A stretch of 64,000 bases of DNA from Mastigias papua (taxonomy: Eukaryota; Cnidaria; Scyphozoa; Rhizostomeae; Mastigiidae), in assembly GCA_964019165.1 (NCBI GenBank), contig OZ025274.1:1163780-1227779 (forward strand), in the 5' to 3' direction. Below are positions 1 through 11,668 of the stretch, piece by piece (the stretch's first letter is position 1; each line of letters starts with the position of its first letter). Under the pieces are notes generated by a model. That model was not told the DNA's origin, made no database searches, and saw nothing but the letters and a program-made list of their open reading frames with translations. Made by a program: the position numbers and the translations under genes.

Positions 1-32
1 TAATTAGTTTCAGCCCTAAGCAGGCTGGTCTA

Positions 33-152
<120 letters not shown>

Positions 153-270
153 TTGGTTTAATAGCTACAATGCAGATTATTTTATTTTTGTTGGCTAGTA
201 GACAGTAAATAAGCATCCAGCATCCAAAGGTGGTAGAACTGTTAATTTCTAACATAATTTTACTTTGCAG

Positions 271-2272
271 GTGGTATACCTCAATGCTTGGCAAAAAGAA
301 AAGTCTTAGAACATTGAATCGATATCTTACAGAACAAAAGGTACACAATATTTATTTCCATAAATAAATGTTTATAGTGATTTAGGCCATTATACTAACC
401 AGAAAAATTGAGATGTTCTTATTACACTTTGCTAGAGTTCAAAAATTTGAAAGCCATTAGTTATTTTGAAGTATAAGTTTTGTATTACAAATTTTGCATG
501 ATCTCTTCTAAAATACAGCTTGTCAATAATGGGCTAGTAACAATCTCTGGCACATAGAAAGATGAACTTTGGAACTTGAGCCTAGTGATTTTCTTAACAT
601 GTTCCTAAGATTTTGTCCTTTTGAGCCTCATTTTCTTATAAGCTTTTTTCTTGTAGAAACTTGTGATAACCATAAGTCTTTTGTGTGCAATGCCAAGCCC
701 TGCAACAAAAGCAATACAACCAAGCATCTTGTAAGAATTTTGTCTTAGGAAATCTCCCATGAAGTAGATAATGAAATTATCCACTTTTGCAGATTCCATT
801 TGTAACTCACACAGTCTTTCAACAAGGGAAAACAACACGTTGGGGTATAGGCTGGAGTTTTTACAACAAAGTAAGCAAAAAACTGTTTGTCGTTTTGTAG
901 TGTGATTTCCTTAGTGCTCTCTGGGCATTGCTTTTTGTTTTGTGTTAATCTCGTTTCTTAGAAATCAAGCAGAGAGGTAGCCTTTCAACTTTAGCTGCTT
1001 CTCAAAGGCCTTCTATTTTTGTCATCACCCAATGCTCTGATTGTATGTGTGTCTTATTGCTGCTTCATCTTTTAGATAAAACATCCGAAAAAGTTGAGCC
1101 CAACTGGAAAGGTTAATCCATTACCATTTGCTTTTGTGGTTTCAAAGAGTGAAATGGAGAAGAGGTACTCTGAAGAGAAGTACTGTTCACTTGATGAGAA
1201 TGGCAGAGTCAAATTAGTCTTCAGTGAGATAGTAGACCTTCTCAATTATTTAAAGGTAAGTGGTTTTAATCAATGTCTTTTAGATGCTTTCATATTTTAA
1301 TAGGCACAAATGGATTCTGCAATAATCCTGTCCTTGTAGCCAAGGAAGGAATTCAGTAGTATTCTTGCCAGTCCTCACTAAAGGTCAAATCGTTTTTGAA
1401 ATTCATATTTTCCAAATTTGACCTATAGAATATATCTATTCAGCTTTTTTCGATTAGAGCAGGTTGGAAAATAAAGGGCTTTCTAGAATATAATAATGAA
1501 TGGGTTTACTCATCAACTAAGATTTGTGGTGGTAAAGTAGAAAATATAGGGTGGAAAAATGTAAGGTTTTATCTATTCGCGTGTTCCAATATTTCTAAGT
1601 TGAAAAACAGTTTAGTGTAGTTGGTTGCCGCGCAAGTGTCGATTAGGTGTTGATGTTGATCAATGGCTGCGCCTCCGTTTGATTTACTTTCATTTATGTA
1701 TTCGTCAACTAAAGGTCAGTTATTCGGAATCATCTACTTTCAATGCTTGTGGTGGTTTTGAATATTTATGTGTGGGAGAAGCCTGGAGAAACACATGGAG
1801 TCACCAAAGGCAAAGGAGGCGATTGGAAAAGAGATTGAAAGTGATAGAGCATGATTCACGTGATGCGAACATTGCGGAAGCTGGATTAGGAGGAAGTTGT
1901 AGAGTATCGTATGGGGAGGATTGTAGTGAAAGACAGAATAGCGCAGTTGGACATTTAATGGGAAAAGAAGCTGGAGAGAGTTTGTGTGATAAGAGCAGTA
2001 CTTGTTCTTCTTTGGACAGTGGTTATGAGAAAATCGTTGGTCATAAGCGAGTACATTCCCCTGTTGAAAGTGAAGAGAGCGTTGACTGTGCAGTACCCAT
2101 GTTTAAATTCACCATTAAATCCTTTGTGAACAGAGAATCAGCTAGTATGGAGACCGAGCCAGTTAAAGTCGAAGTTTCATGCTTGGAAGGAAATCGGGAA
2201 GGGTTGCATCAATTGTTTATGTTCTTACGTAATAAACTGAATGGCATTCAGAGAGGCCAGCAAAAGAAGTGA
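271..2272 (+). CDS. METTL16: METTL16 RNA N6-methyladenosine methyltransferase, C-terminal four exons (5' part lies outside the window)
   Basis: METTL16 methylates adenosine in U6 snRNA and in hairpins of the MAT2A mRNA. I read four exons: 271-340, 793-870, 1076-1255 and 1715-2272 (stop TGA). All start after AG and end before GT, and the three complete introns are phase 0. The joined frame gives about 294 C-terminal residues. The first exon reads WYTSMLGKKKSL, and the second QGKTTRWGIGWSFYNK. These match the end of the METTL16 methyltransferase domain as I know it (human WYTSMIGKKKSL and QGRTMRWALAWSF). The last exon ends in a block starting FKFTIKSF and running to FMFLRNKLNG, resembling the C-terminal conserved (VCR) region; the linker between is Ser- and charge-rich and poorly conserved. 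The catalytic NPPF motif and the methyltransferase core would be upstream of base 1. The acceptor at 1714 has a weak pyrimidine tract and is the least certain boundary. No AATAAA follows closely. Confidence 0.88.
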
Positions 2273-4186
2273 AAAGCTGTTCCACTCTGATATCCCACAA
2301 TGAGAGTTTCAATTGGTTATTTGGGTTGGATCAACTGAATTTCTGAAGTAGTTATTTCTTATTGCGTTATTGTCTTCAAAAATCACAGAATTTCTCGCAC
2401 ATAAATTGACTGAGAATTGAATAGATCGGTATGTGTTGTTTCATCTGGAGAGGAATTACTGTTGGAGCACGTTGAGTCTCTACATTTCATATTTTTACAT
2501 TTTTAACACCTCAGATTTAAAGACACTCGAAAAGTTAGTTATTGTTAAAAGATAGATTCAAGAAATCGTGTGCGCTTCCTTATGCATGTCTGACTAGGCC
2601 ATCAGTCTATGGTTAAAGTATCCTGTGTTCTTTAAATCTCCACTTGTTTATCACTTGCTAGTTGTCTCAACAAGATTATCACTATATTAGCAGGTATGGT
2701 GTATAGATCTTTAAAGACTTAATGCCGCGGATGGAGTAGCGTCTTTGTATTAGGAAATAGCAAGTGAAATCTCTGGTTGTTAAATGATGTTACGAGATTT
2801 CTACTCATAGCCACTGTACTACCCAAATTGCTTTTCATTGTATCATTTGTGTGGATGCTTTTCTCCCAACAGCCAAATTTGCTTTCTTGGCCTAAAAGTA
2901 TTCCAGATATCTAGATTTGTACGACTTTTATTCCACTGACAATGTGTCGTATCTTTGTAACTTAAATGATGGTTGAAAACCTTGCCTTTTACCCCTTCAT
3001 TCTGTCTTGCGAATAGTTTTTCATCACGCTTCTTTCCGATTGGTATTTCCTCCTTGACATGATCTTTCTTAAAGAGTTGTGAGGAGCTTATCTAGCAAGG
3101 ATTGTTTCATAATGTTTCTCTACTTCCTGAAGCACCAGGCCTTTAGTTGCTGTCTACATAAATTATATTTGTCATATGGAGCTGCGATGATCTTGTTCTG
3201 TCTGGTTTTTCGAGTCTCTGAAGGAGATCGTTGCTTGTCTGTTATCAAATCTTTCCAACTCATTTCTATCCCTGCAGTCAATATACTTACATTTCTGCTA
3301 TGTTAAAATTACTGAGTTGTGGAACCCAGCTCTTTTCTATTGAATTCCGTCCTGTAGTAATGTTAAGAAGGCGCTTGTAATCGGTAGTTTTCCGATTATC
3401 AAGTGAGGAACTTCTCAAGTATCGATTTTCATCGGAGAATTAAACTTAATATCGTTTATGATAATACCGATTAGTCATGCTATAAGCAAATGACATATGT
3501 TTTCATGTGGTTTTCACCCGTCTGTTTGATTGATGACGAATGACTCTAAGAGACTATAAAGGCAGTTTGGGACCACTCCACATGGGCACTTTATGCATTC
3601 CCTAGGAAAGGAAGTTGGGGGGGGGGGACAGATTTTGTGTTTTAGTAAATAGTAGCTTGATAATGCGTATACCTTATTGAGACACTCTGATATGCGAACA
3701 TAGAAATGTTTACTGTATCTTGTCTCTCTCTTTCTTAACATAATCAGCTGGCTGATATTGTTGTTGCCTATGTTTGCGTTGTTTTTCTGTTGATTTTTGT
3801 ACATCTCATAGTTATATTTATATTAATAGTAAGAGTTACTTATCGTTTCTTAGCATCTCTCTTTAAAGTACAATCATCATGAGAGGATTAGTTGGTAAAT
3901 TGTTGAATTGACAAACTGTCACTAAAGATCCCAAGAGTTTTCATTTGAAAATGTCTGCAGACATCTCTTGAATGGGCTCGTGTTAGAGAGTTTGTTGCAT
4001 TAGTTTGAAGGCAATTTGGAATGTTTCAGGAGCTTTTCAGTTATACAGCAGTGTAGTTCGAATAGTGTAACATATCTTGCAATACACACTTTGAATCTTT
4101 CAAAGCATATTGTTCCATTATTTTATGCCACGTGTACATATAGGCATTGAGTATATAGAAGCAAATATGGTTATCAGTCTACCTTA
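2273..4186. other. METTL16 3' flank, no gene recognised
   Basis: About 1.9 kb after the METTL16 stop. It presumably begins with the 3' UTR. I see no canonical AATAAA close to the stop and no exon I can defend. A run of nine G lies near 3618. Short open frames here lack coding character. Confidence 0.5.
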
Positions 4187-4937
4187 TTGGTCCTTTTTAC
4201 GCCGGCCGTAGTTTAGCCCAGGCCCTTATAACGCCAGGGAAGACTACCGCCACTTTGGGCCGAATTTTACGTCATTCAAAAAAGCATGAAATTGAGAATA
4301 AGACAGGTCATTAAATTACAACTTTCTATCAGATTTTATTTTGCTATAATTTCTTGTCATCGATGTTTTTAAGAGCGTCATCACTTGTCTCAGTATTATC
4401 TTTTTCTGCGCAAGATTGTCATAATGTTTAAAATCAACTTCGCTTTCTTCCCCAAATTCCACTAATCTTACTTTCATTTTCTTTTGCTCCTATGTTTTTC
4501 TTATATCCCTTCAAGTTTCTATTCTTCCACTTTTCCATACAGTTTTGATACAGGTTAGATAACTTTTTGCCGAAATGGTCGTGTTTCGGAACATATGAAA
4601 TGAGCAACGGTAGCTGTACCTATTGGGGTGCATTATAAGAAAATTATTTATTTTCTAAACACAATTGTACGTTCCTTATTTCTGAACCTACTCCGCTACT
4701 GTACGTGCTCCTTACTTGATAGCATTCGCTTCTGGGACAATTAGTAAGCGTGGCCCTCGAATTATCTATCCCTTGCCAATAGGCCTCTAAAATTTGCCAG
4801 TGCATCCAAAAGATTGATGACAAAATTAGCGCCACTTTTTGTTTGAAAATCGTAAAACATCAGTCCTCTATACGCCGGCCTTGTAACGCCACTTCAAGAA
4901 AATTAGCGCCATTAATGGCCGGCGTAAAAAGGTCCAA
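4187..4937. mobile_element. Non-autonomous DNA transposon with terminal inverted repeats and TA target duplication
   Basis: The two ends are inverted copies. The left end reads TTGGTCCTTTTTACGCCGGC; the right end read in reverse is the same except for one base (TTGGACC). TA dinucleotides flank both ends (4185-4186 and 4938-4939), fitting a TA-targeting superfamily. Subterminal blocks containing ACGCC are also partly inverted. The 751-bp interior has only short open frames, so it encodes no transposase. I cannot assign the family. Confidence 0.7.
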
Positions 4938-5020
4938 TATCGTATGGAAATCACGCCAGTTTTGGTGACACCAGGCCTGTTATAGCTAAAGCACAAGTGA
5001 ATGTATTTTGTTCTGGTTAG

Positions 5021-5295
5021 GTAGCGGTCATTTATGACCAGGGTGGGGACTGAAGATAAAATGGTGGGGTAACTGAAAAATAAGCTTTGATAGAGGGTAG
5101 AAGAATACTTTTTGACCACGGGGGTAATGTAAAAACTTATGCCATATTTAAGCATGAATGCAGCCTTGTTTTACTGTTTTCCTTCGGTGGGGTAAAGAAA
5201 TTTTGACTTATGCAAATGGTGGGGTTAGATCTTTTTGAGGGCACATAATACTTTCTCTTCGGTCCCTACCCCCGGCTATAAATAATGACCGCTCC
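5021..5295. mobile_element. Short MITE-like element with imperfect terminal inverted repeats
   Basis: The left end (GTAGCGGTCATTTATGACC) and the reverse of the right end (GGAGCGGTCATTATTTATAG) share the AGCGGTCATT core, followed on both sides by G-rich GGGTGGGGAC / GGGGTAGGGAC blocks. The interior has several GGTGGGG repeats. TTAG occurs just outside both ends (5017-5020 and 5297-5300), a possible target duplication offset by one base. There is no coding capacity. Confidence 0.6.
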
Positions 5296-5921
5296 CTTAG
5301 CCTTCAAGCGGGGATCGATGACTAAGGTGTCTGCTTTAGTCTAGAATAAACACAACAGAACAAATCCAGCCGAGATTTTCAATGATTTGCTTCTTGCTTC
5401 ACTTGTCCTTGATGAAAGCCTTGTACAAGTATTCGGATACTGTTAGGTCTGTTTTTCATTGTTTATTGTGTTTACCATGTATTGTTTATTGTTCTCGCAT
5501 TAGTGTTTGATATACATGACGAGCAGGTTGAATTCTGTTGCGTAGAGAGTTGCTATTCCATGCACAATGCACTTGCTTGTGGAAACAGGTGTCTCTCATT
5601 ATTTGATATCCGCAAATCGAAAGTTTCCTGATTGGCTTTGAGAATGTCCTCGGTCTTTTGCTAATAAATTATGCAAGGGAGAACGTATTAAAAGATATTG
5701 CAGATTGAATTCTGCGATGAATGTTTGCTCGCTCTCTAGAACGAGTTGTCAAAGTTAAACTATTATCGCAAAGGCTATCAGTTGATTACGTTTTCAAAGT
5801 TGAAAGTTGCAGAGCTGGAAAGGCTCGTCTAGCCGCTTTTTTCGGTCATAGGACGTTTTGCAGCTAAGTCATCAACATAAATTGTTTGCTTGGACAGCTT
5901 AGGCCAGAACAAGATTTTGAC

Positions 5922-6275
5922 ATGACGGATATCTATTTGGGTGAGGATGTGCAAGTCACTTTGACAATAGTCTATATTCTGTTGGCTGTTGCTTCTGTTT
6001 GGATAACTTTGTTTTCATCGTATATCTTGGATTGGATGGGAGTTAAATTGCACAAAAAGCCAAAGAATGTCCGTGATTGGCCCAAAATTTTTCTAATATT
6101 GTTGATCCTGCAGCCAGTCACGTTCATGATCTCAGCCGTTGGCCTTTGGTGGATCGGAGCTTTTGTTTATGTCCCCCCTGCTCATTTTGGGTTGACATTG
6201 ATTTCCTTCATTGCCATTGACTTCTTCAGGGAGGAAGAGCCATGGGAGAAGATGTATGACTACACAAAGCTTTAA
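5922..6275 (+). CDS. Small multi-span membrane protein, 117 aa, family not recognised
   Basis: I chose the first ATG after an in-frame stop; it has a purine (G) at -3. The frame runs to TAA at 6273-6275. The protein has an acidic N-terminus (TDIYLGEDV), a first hydrophobic span at about residues 12-36, a basic loop (KLHKKPKNVRDW), two further hydrophobic stretches at about 50-75 and 82-102, and a polar tail (REEEPWEKMYDYTKL). This pattern fits two or three membrane spans. A possible splice acceptor (TTGGACAG) ends at 5896, so 5897 may start an exon; an upstream exon could be non-coding or could extend the protein. I do not recognise the family. Neighbours are METTL16 on the same strand and the homeobox gene convergent to it. 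Confidence 0.7.
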   Translation: MTDIYLGEDVQVTLTIVYILLAVASVWITLFSSYILDWMGVKLHKKPKNVRDWPKIFLILLILQPVTFMISAVGLWWIGAFVYVPPAHFGLTLISFIAIDFFREEEPWEKMYDYTKL

Positions 6276-6436
6276 AAACTATGATCGTTGTGCTGTCGTC
6301 AACTGTGTGTTGCACCATTCCAGAGTTAGAATGCAACTGCACCTCTTTTTGTAACTATGTGAGCCGTGTTGTTTTGACTTAAGGTGTAGAAACTGATATT
6401 TTGACCTTCATAATTGGAGATATTTCTGCAATGAGT

Positions 6437-6586
<150 letters not shown>

Positions 6587-6913
6587 ATAGCAAGTCATCG
6601 ACTAAATCGAACATTGAGTTTTAGACTAAAAGGTATTACCCTCTCCCCCTCTCTGTCCCTCCCTGGATCATTCAGTTTCTCACTCCTTATGGAAATTTTT
6701 TATATAGAAGTGATTCTTATGTCATAATTTATGCACTTTAATTAATCATTGTGAATGAATTAGATATTCTTTTCAATCAGAACATGTTCACCTTTTTGAT
6801 AGCCTATAAAGATCTTGAGAAAATCTGAAGTCTTACATCAATTTATAATGATCTATCGGACAATTTTGGACACTTCCTTGTCCTTTCGGACAATTTGCAG
6901 ATTGATAGAGTTT

Positions 6914-8236
6914 TCATAGAAATCCTTTAGCTACACAACCGCAGTAGCATCTAGGAAGACCACTGCCAGACTGCTTTTCTGCATTTTCCCACCTTTTATG
7001 CTTCATTCTTCGATTCTGGAACCAAACCTTTACCTGAAATTCTGAGAGCTCCAGGCAATGAGCAAGATTTAAACGGCGATATCGTGATGGATATTTGCTA
7101 AGTTGGAACTGTCGCTCAAGTTCATTTCTTTGCCTCGTATTGAAAGTTGTTCTGTCTCGCTTAAGGACTGTCTCATCCTGCTTTTGTTTCTTGCCATCTG
7201 AAATAGAACGATCGCATTATTATTCGCGTGATTCAGATTGACAATACGGGTGATGTTTGCATGCAGCATGCGCCTTCATAGAAATGATACGTAGGTTAAC
7301 ATAAACTAAAAAATATACTTGTTTTTATTTTATAAGGAATCTAGCACAAGGCCTAGCTTTCAATTTTCCATACTTTTGGACCTCCTTTGACCATATTGCT
7401 GTACTAAAAGACGTAACTTTAGCGGCACATTTAGTGCTATAAACATTGTAGATATTCACTGTTGTGATGGAGCACTATGGTCATAGGAAGTTTCTTTGGC
7501 AACCCACATATGAGCCACTTGCTACAAGGATTGCACACATTTGATGTGAAGTTGGCTTCTCAATTATCAACCGTTTGCAGTGGGGAGTATACTCCAAATT
7601 GAAAAGTCCCTTAGGGATATTGTCGTTACTGGTAGAATTTCCTTAGATGTTCTGACCGTTTACATCTAGGCTCATGTAAACAATAGCGAATGCTAAGTTA
7701 CCTTTTCTGTAGAATGGTCTTGGATTTACCATCCAATCATACTTAATATTGATCTTCTCGTGCCTCATTCTGACATCATCTTTGTTGTCAGTAGCTATTG
7801 GATGAATCTGTAGATCCAGAGAAATTTCATTGTTTGCGTCATTTCTTTCTGTACTGTTTACTTGCGGGTTTAGCGCCAGTGAATTTCTCAGATTTGTATT
7901 GTATAGTTTAGCCAATCGACTGTTATGTTCTATGATATCATATGCTGCAAAGTTGGAAATGCTGCTGCAAGGACACCACCTCTCTTGAGATAATGGTATG
8001 ACAGTGAAGGCACTTTTACCTTTACCAACTGATATCTGATTGCAAACACTGCGATTTCTCCTCTTGTCTGGTTCAGCACATAAAGCAGTTGTTTGACAAC
8101 AGGGTATGTTAAACAGATGTCCGTGTCTTTTGGACACAAGTCTAATAGCTGGCCGTTTTGAATTAATTGTACATCCTGAACTCCTCGGAGTTTCGTCCGA
8201 TTGACGCAATAGATTTTCAATCGTAAAACTTGACAT
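6914..8236 (-). CDS. Hox-like ANTP-class homeobox transcription factor, two exons, 272 aa
   Basis: Exon 1 is 8236-7702 (ATG with A at -3) and ends AAAG before GTAACT. Exon 2 is 7197-6914, after TTTCAG, and ends TGA. The phase-1 junction rebuilds a GAT codon and keeps the frame. Exon 2 encodes a complete 60-residue homeodomain without gaps: R5, F8, L16, F20, W48, F49, Q50, N51 and R53 are all present. Recognition helix III reads QVKVWFQNRRMKHKR, identical to the form I know from Hox2 proteins, while F43 and helix I/II (NTRQRNELERQFQLSKYPSR) are divergent. Exon 1 ends with a hexapeptide-like YDWM, 25 residues before the homeodomain RDRTTF, and the intron falls between the two as in Hox genes. 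DWM resembles the Hox1/labial form of the motif. The N-terminus (MSSFTIENLL) resembles an eh1-like repressor motif. Nuclear sequence-specific DNA binding is expected. Orthology group is not assigned; NK-linked families remain possible. Confidence 0.88.
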
Positions 8237-9490
8237 AGTTTATTCTTGTACTATCATGCATCGGTCTTAACCTCCATGGATTTGAGCCTATGAAGTAAGT
8301 TATAGTGTCACTGAAAGCTCTGTTTATGAAGCATCAGAGAGGCTTGTACCACACAGCACAGTCAAATGATAAATATGTAATCGAGCAGTAGTCCTGATAA
8401 TTGTCAGCTTAACAGAGGATTGGTTCTGTTCCTTGTTCATCATTATCTCTTAAGCTTATCCCCATGCGAACAGTGACGTAGAAGATTGGTACTTCATTGA
8501 ACTCTGAAAGAAGTAGTAACGTAGCAATTGAATAATGGGGAAGATTATTTCTATTGTATTATTCTTGCCCTGTGTTTTAGCTATTCTTTCATGGAAAGAA
8601 ATAAGGGGACTTCCGTTAGGTTATATCTGTTTAGCATATTTGGAAGCGACCAGATATGGCATTAAATATAAGCACCTATAAGAACAACAGTTCAAACAGA
8701 CGCTCTAGCAAATATATGTTTTTTTGTTACATAGTGCTTTTAGAATAGAGAATAGAACTGGAATCATCATGAGTTTGTGGTTGATTGTTGATAATGTGAG
8801 AAAGTCTTCGCCCAACCTTTTAGCATATGCCTCAACAAAACTAAGTCATTGCGCCCACATGTTTGTACTTATGTTTAATTTTTGTTTACCACCAGGGATA
8901 ATATGGGCGAAATATGGGTTGCGGTGACTGGTACCCCAACTTTTCGCATCAGTCATCAGTATTTTTTTTGGCATATCGATCTAAGTTGATATAGCGATCA
9001 TGGATTGTCGGGATTATGGAGCCGTGTTTAAACCTTTTGGTAAATTTCTTTTGCTACACCCTCAACTCAACTGTCCTTGCTTGGGCACGCCACTGTTCAC
9101 CACTTCTACTTCACATTTTTGTTGTGAGAAAGTTATTTTTGGAGCAGTACTGAAACTTTCTTGGCCTTCTCATGATTCAATACCAAAGCCTCTTAAAACT
9201 TTCTTAGCGAGAATGTTCTTGTATAGCACTACCACACACAGATTTGCTTTACGGAAACTTAATACTAAAAAATACATAGATTAACACAGGAAATAACACA
9301 CCAACTTTCTTAGTTCTCAAAAACTCCAGAGGTGACTCTCTAAAATCTTTTTTGAGATTGCCTATCACTACTTTCTCTTTGCCTACTTTCTTACAAAAAC
9401 ATGTTATGTTTAGCTAGATTGGTGTGGTCGAGATATGGACTACCAGGCGTTGCGAAGGAAATGTCATGAAACAAATGTGATTTCACTTAC
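8237..9490. other. Upstream flank of the homeobox gene, no gene recognised
   Basis: An in-frame TAA sits immediately before the homeobox ATG, so translation cannot enter from further upstream in this exon. I find no exon with defensible splice sites here. It is the likely promoter region of the homeobox gene, without a recognisable core element. Confidence 0.45.
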
Positions 9491-9637
9491 CTGTTTGGAT
9501 ATTTCTTTACTCTGTGCACATTGTTGATTATCTGTTACTCCGATAGTATTAACGTAATAGCTGTTTAGATAGTCTGCATATATACTAATTGATGTGTGCA
9601 CATGTAAAAGTGATCTTTCAACAGGATTATCTTGCAT
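9491..9637 (-). CDS. Candidate first coding exon (minus strand), gene unknown
   Basis: On the minus strand an ATG at 9637, preceded by an in-frame TAA, opens a 49-codon frame ending in AAACAG before a consensus donor GTAAGT (phase 0). The peptide (starting MQDNPVERSLLHVHTSISIY, later LNSYYVNTIG) has plausible coding composition. SYYVN resembles the N-terminal SSYFVN motif of Hox proteins, which is notable because a Hox-like gene lies next downstream on this strand. But this exon cannot join the annotated homeobox ATG exon in frame because of the TAA just upstream of that ATG. It may be an alternative 5' exon, an exon of another gene, or chance. Confidence 0.3.
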
Positions 9638-9850
9638 AGTAACACGTTCAGAGTGGGACAACGTTTAGAGTTGGACAATGCTATGACAAGCATAGATGTG
9701 CTGAAAAATTTATTCTTTTATGAAGTGATAATTACACTCTGATGTTTTGGGCTCTTAAATTTCTATGCCCTGCTGATTGATTGAAAAAGTCTGGTTATAA
9801 TCTGTAAGCTTTTCCGTTCATTTTGATCACCTTTTGTTGTCTCTTTGTGA

Positions 9851-9880
9851 TCATTCCTAATCATTCCTAATCATTCCTAA
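9851..9880. repeat. Three tandem copies of a 10-bp unit
   Basis: TCATTCCTAA is repeated three times without change. Confidence 0.9.
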
Positions 9881-10094
9881 TCTAAGAAGCCACTAGGAAT
9901 CTCGTAGTCATTAGGAGTGTCCACATTATGTATTGAATGCATCCATTAATATAAGTGCAACTTGAAATGACCAGAATTAATGCCTGATCTATTTTGTGCC
10001 CCTGACATCTTTGCTAATTGGCATCACTACTACCATTACTTTTGTATCTTTCACAATCATAATTAATCACCATATGTATCAAAGTTGGTTTTTG

Positions 10095-10430
10095 TGTTTC
10101 ACCACTCATCATCATCAATCATGATCACTTACTACGATCATCATCAATCACACGGATCAGCATCAATCGATACCATTATCATCAATCATCATCAATCGCT
10201 ACGATCATCATCAATCAATACCATCATCTTTAATCTCATCAATCGCAGTGATCAAAATCAATCGATCATCAATAACTTAAGTAATCACCAATCAATGCCA
10301 TCATCACCAATTATCACCATTCACCACAATCATCATCAATCAACACCATCATTACTATCACTGATATCATCGATGACCTTAATCACCCTAATCAATATCA
10401 TAATAGGCATAATCATTCATTAATCATTCA
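10095..10430. repeat. Degenerate ATC/ATCA-rich low-complexity tract
   Basis: About 330 bases of interspersed CATCATCAATC-type words with many substitutions. The 112-residue His/Ile/Ser-rich frame across it is a by-product of the repeat. The DNA from here to 11440 shows no gene. Confidence 0.85.
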
Positions 10431-11444
10431 TTTGTCATTTCGCAAGAACCATATAACTTCTTTTATACCAAATGACAAATTTTATTTGAAGTATCATCGT
10501 CGGTAGCAGAAACCTCAATATGAAAAGCCAATTGACTTTGAGTTAATCGGACATTGTCAATCCGACATTGTTGGCTTCCTGTTCATCTGTGGTCTTGAAA
10601 GGGGAAATCACTTGCGAATTGGTTTGTTACCTTGAACCTTTTCATTGCATTTAAGCGGTGTGACTGGAGTGGGCTGAAAACAAGATCTTTGATTAGTATG
10701 CTCTTTTAATCTGTGGAATAAACAACGAATCAGTTTGAACGAACTTTCCTTATTATTCCTCATATATTTACACCCTACCTTTCAATTTGAGATGGATTTG
10801 CAATCCTTTTCATGATTTTCTATTAACCCCCACCACATCCAACCTTAATACTAGTGAGAATGGTCAGATTTAAATGAGTCGCCAAATATCTCATAGAATA
10901 TTCGTTGCATTTTTATCCATTCATTATAGATTTACCCATTCGCAAATTCAAATTGCATTCAAATAGTTCAAAATAGGGGGCTGATGCTGTTTATATCTTA
11001 TATTCCGACGACGACAGGAACTAGTCTTAGCATGCCCTTTCTGTTTTGGAGCAATTACTTCAAACATGCCATTGATAAGTAAATGTGTTCTTTAGTTTGA
11101 AATTGTCATTTTGTATCGATTTCGTCTACCTGGGGATTGCACAACCTTTTTTTGCAATCAGATCACAAACTTTCTATTTCTAGTCAATCTTAGTGATATC
11201 GTGACTCGTTTTTAAATTTTCCAAACGTTTCTGAACGCAAAAAACCAATAATTAATGGAAGAGAAATGAAACATTTTTTTTAATCTGCTGTAGTACATGG
11301 TTTAGATTAATCTTAGTCCGTCCCCAGTTGGCAGTTATTAAAGAAGAAAAACATTAGAAGATATATATGTAAGTTATAGAATGTAAGTTTTTGCTTATTT
11401 CTATCGTCAATATTTATTCCAGAAAACGCAGAGCCCCAATTAAG

Positions 11445-11515
11445 TGACGTCATCAAAGAGAACTTGTATCACGTGATGAAATATATATGTATATATGGAC
11501 CTGTGTTGCTCATTT
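11445..11515 (+). promoter_or_regulatory. Core promoter of the F-box/LRR gene: CRE, E-box, TATA box, initiator
   Basis: In order: a full palindromic CRE/ATF site TGACGTCA (11445-11452), a palindromic TCACGTGA containing a CACGTG E-box (11469-11476), a TATA-like TATATATG from 11482, and TCATTT (11510-11515) matching the initiator consensus TCAKTY. The initiator A at 11512 is 30 bases after the first T of the TATA box, the usual spacing. The start codon follows about 157 bases downstream. The motifs are read directly; their use is inferred. A CREB/ATF and a bHLH factor of the USF/MYC type would be the expected binders. Confidence 0.55.
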
Positions 11516-11668
11516 TGCGTTCATTTTGGGGTGGATGATTATGATAATTAGTAATGTTGGTGAAAATCTAGGAAAAATAACTGTAAGTCGTTTGAAGATA
11601 ATCCTGGAAAGATAAGTGTTTAATTTTGTCCGGCTAAGTTGTTAGAAAGCAGGCTGTTCAGTGGAAAA

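Noticed and set aside
605..838. A 77-residue minus-strand frame over METTL16 exon 2
   Set aside because: It is antisense to a well-supported METTL16 exon and has no splice or start support.
7027..7036. A splice donor (CAG then GTAAAG) inside the homeodomain at codons 44/45
   Set aside because: The frame continues through helix III without interruption and gives a gap-free homeodomain, so no intron is needed there.
7930..8220. A 96-residue minus-strand frame overlapping homeobox exon 1
   Set aside because: The other frame carries the N-terminal motif, the YDWM hexapeptide and a phase match to the homeodomain exon, so this one is a shadow.
11639..11668. Ten extra N-terminal codons for the F-box protein from a TTG
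   Set aside because: Animal nuclear genes rarely use TTG. The ATG at 11669 has a strong Kozak context and directly precedes the F-box.
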